NCBI GenBank assembly: GCA_019508115.1
Contig: JAEKMC010000073.1
Coordinates: 1-37,843 of the forward strand
Direction of reading: 5' to 3'
DNA length: 37,843 nt
DNA from: Sphingomonas sp.
GTDB taxonomy: Bacteria; Pseudomonadota; Alphaproteobacteria; Sphingomonadales; Sphingomonadaceae
This document shows positions 36,768 to 37,843 of the stretch, piece by piece. The position numbers and the translations under genes are program-made. Below the pieces are notes generated by a model. That model did not search any database, was not told the DNA's origin, and saw nothing but the letters and a program-made list of their open reading frames with translations. How positions within the stretch are numbered: position 1 is the stretch's first letter; every line of letters begins with the position of its first letter.

Positions 36768-37244
36768 TTATCTACATTTGACCTGGTTCTGGTCGATCGA
36801 TTTGCCCGCGAGCGCGCCGAGCGCGCCGCCAATCAATGTGCCCGCGGCGCGATGATGGCCGCCATCGATGATGTTGCCGAGAATGCCTCCGCCGGCCGCG
36901 CCGATGATCAGGCCGGTCGTGCCATCGCTACGCTTGCAATAATAACGCCCGTCCGAGCCGCGATAGACCTGGTCGTTCGAAGCCAGCGCGCGCTCCTGAT
37001 AGCGAGGATCGTCGCGATAGTCGCGGGATGCATCATAGCTCGTCGCATAAGGGTCTGAGCCATAGCGGCCACGATCCGCGCGGGCGATCGCGGAATAACG
37101 GTCGCGCTCGGCCTGATACCGGGCCGTTTCGGAGCGGTAGCGTTCCTGCGCATAATCCCAACGGCGCTGGTCCTCGGCGCTCTGCGCTGCCAGCGGTGCC
37201 GCAATCGCGGCGGTTGCGATGATAGCGGTTATGATCTTTTTCAT
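36768..37244 (-). CDS. Glycine-zipper 2TM domain protein, exported
   Basis: This 158-residue protein starts at ATG 37244 behind AAAGGAGG (7-nt spacing); the track's 220-residue ORF begins too far upstream. A signal peptide is present (MKKIITAIIATAAIAAPLAAQS). A charged Arg/Tyr-rich middle (RRWDYAQERYRSETARYQAERDRY) is followed by a YYCKRSDGTTG block and the glycine-zipper hairpin LIIGAAGGGILGNIIDGG...LIGGALGALAG, near residues 110-150. Such proteins are common small envelope proteins in sphingomonads, related to the Rickettsia 17-kDa antigen-like group. There is no lipobox Cys at the cleavage site, and no specific function is known. Confidence 0.83.
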   Translation of the reverse strand: MKKIITAIIATAAIAAPLAAQSAEDQRRWDYAQERYRSETARYQAERDRYSAIARADRGRYGSDPYATSYDASRDYRDDPRYQERALASNDQVYRGSDGRYYCKRSDGTTGLIIGAAGGGILGNIIDGGHHRAAGTLIGGALGALAGKSIDQNQVKCR

Positions 37245-37286
37245 CCCATTCCTCCTTTGGGTTCGACCCGAGGTAACGCGCGGCGG

Positions 37287-37325
37287 CTGAACCGGCTGCG
37301 AACGATCGTTACAGCTGTGGTTCAG
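37287..37325. repeat. Nested inverted repeat downstream of the RNA methyltransferase gene
   Basis: Outer arms CTGAACC (37287-37293) and GGTTCAG (37319-37325) are perfect complements. Inside are GCTG/CAGC and the self-palindrome AACGATCGTT (37301-37310). The outer right arm overlaps the methyltransferase stop codon (TGA on the minus strand at 37322-37324). It may be a terminator without a T-tract or a regulator site upstream of the glycine-zipper gene. Confidence 0.5.
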
Positions 37326-37843
37326 GGGAGCCGCTGCCCAAGCACCTGATAGGCCATCACCGCGCAGGAGATGGCAGCATTGAGGCTGTCGGCCTTGCCG
37401 AGCATCGGGATCTTGACGCGGATGTCGCACGCGGCGGCATAATCGGCGGGCAGCCCCTGCGCTTCGTTGCCGACCAGCAGGAACGTCGGCGCGGCGTAGA
37501 CCGGCCGGCGATAATCCTCGCTCGCTTCCAGGCTCAACCCGATCAGCTGGCCTGGGCCGGACCGCAGCCAGGGCAGGAATTCCTCCCAGCGCGCCTGCGC
37601 GATCCGCTGCGTGAAGAGCGCGCCCATGCTCGCGCGCACCGCCTCGACCGAGAAAGGGTCGACCGTATCGTCGATCAGGATCAGTCCGCCCGCGCCGACC
37701 GCGTCGCCGGTGCGCAGCATCGTGCCGAGATTGCCGGGATCGCGCATCGCCTGCGCCACCAGCCAGATGCCGGATTGGCCGCGGTCGATCCCCGCAAGAC
37801 TCGTATCGAACTGACGATAAACGCCCAGCACGACCTGCGGATT
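37322..37843 (-). CDS. TrmH/SpoU-family RNA 2'-O-methyltransferase, N-terminus outside window
   Basis: The frame is open to the right edge (174 codons present), so the N-terminal substrate-binding domain is missing and the true start is not seen; the track start at 37831 is only the first start-like codon. The SPOUT trefoil-knot domain is complete: RDPGNLGTMLRTGDAVGAGGLIL (motif 1), FLLVGNEAQGLP (motif 2) and IPMLGKADSLNAAISCAVMAYQ (motif 3). The protein would methylate a ribose 2'-OH in rRNA or tRNA using S-adenosylmethionine. Which RNA it targets cannot be decided from this fragment. Confidence 0.88.
   Translation of the reverse strand, partial: NPQVVLGVYRQFDTSLAGIDRGQSGIWLVAQAMRDPGNLGTMLRTGDAVGAGGLILIDDTVDPFSVEAVRASMGALFTQRIAQARWEEFLPWLRSGPGQLIGLSLEASEDYRRPVYAAPTFLLVGNEAQGLPADYAAACDIRVKIPMLGKADSLNAAISCAVMAYQVLGQRLP

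Overview
The window is high-GC (roughly two thirds G+C) chromosomal DNA from an alphaproteobacterium, most likely Sphingomonas or a close relative. Three things point there: the gene order sdhCDAB - zapE - mdh - sucD - sucA - sucB - lpd, an SWFGD/DUF2171 protein behind an EcfG-type promoter, and abundant CCCCGGC-GAAA-GCCGGGG palindromes. Family assignments come from reading motifs in the translations; no database was searched.

Layout. (1) 1-9364 is a surface-polysaccharide block. A large type I polyketide synthase (KS-AT-DH..., minus strand, running off the left edge) is divergent from an apparent operon of a KpsS-like Kdo transferase, an SDR and a membrane-anchored alkaline-phosphatase-superfamily (sulfatase/LtaS-like) enzyme. 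A convergent minus-strand pair follows, a PhyH-type Fe/2-oxoglutarate dioxygenase and a single-module KpsC-like Kdo transferase. The gene set resembles, from memory, the rhizobial rkp-1 capsule region. (2) 9417-10612 holds tRNA-Ala(CGC) and a stress-type SWFGD protein with its own terminator. (3) 10609-19632 is all on the minus strand: SDR, prmA, an RND efflux adaptor and pump, a DUF445 membrane protein and an exported M28 peptidase. (4) 19709-21088 is a soluble chemoreceptor with a possible globin-like sensor domain. (5) 21260-33944 is the TCA block on the plus strand: succinate dehydrogenase, the ZapE ATPase, malate dehydrogenase, a small GIY-YIG nuclease, succinyl-CoA synthetase alpha, and the 2-oxoglutarate dehydrogenase subunits E1, E2 and E3. 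(6) 33966-37843 holds a SulP anion transporter with a coupled XRE regulator, a lipoprotein, a glycine-zipper protein and a truncated TrmH/SpoU RNA methyltransferase.

The main points of interest are these. First, sucA is broken by an internal deletion of about 116 nt plus a frameshift that removes the HGYEGQGPEHSSAR-type active-site segment. The PKS acyltransferase lacks a segment of very similar size (about 117 nt, in frame) that should carry the catalytic His. Two losses of nearly the same size in conserved genes raise the question of assembly artefact versus real decay. Second, the TCA block carries three copies of a REPIN-like repeat, two of them paired inverted palindromes. The third is associated with the GIY-YIG nuclease gene, which has REP sequences on both sides, and it sits between mdh and sucD where sucC is often found. 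This looks like a nuclease-REP partnership analogous to RAYT/REPIN systems and is the best candidate here for an under-described system.

Most long ORFs in the supplied track are antisense or out-of-frame shadows caused by GC-rich codon usage and were left out.
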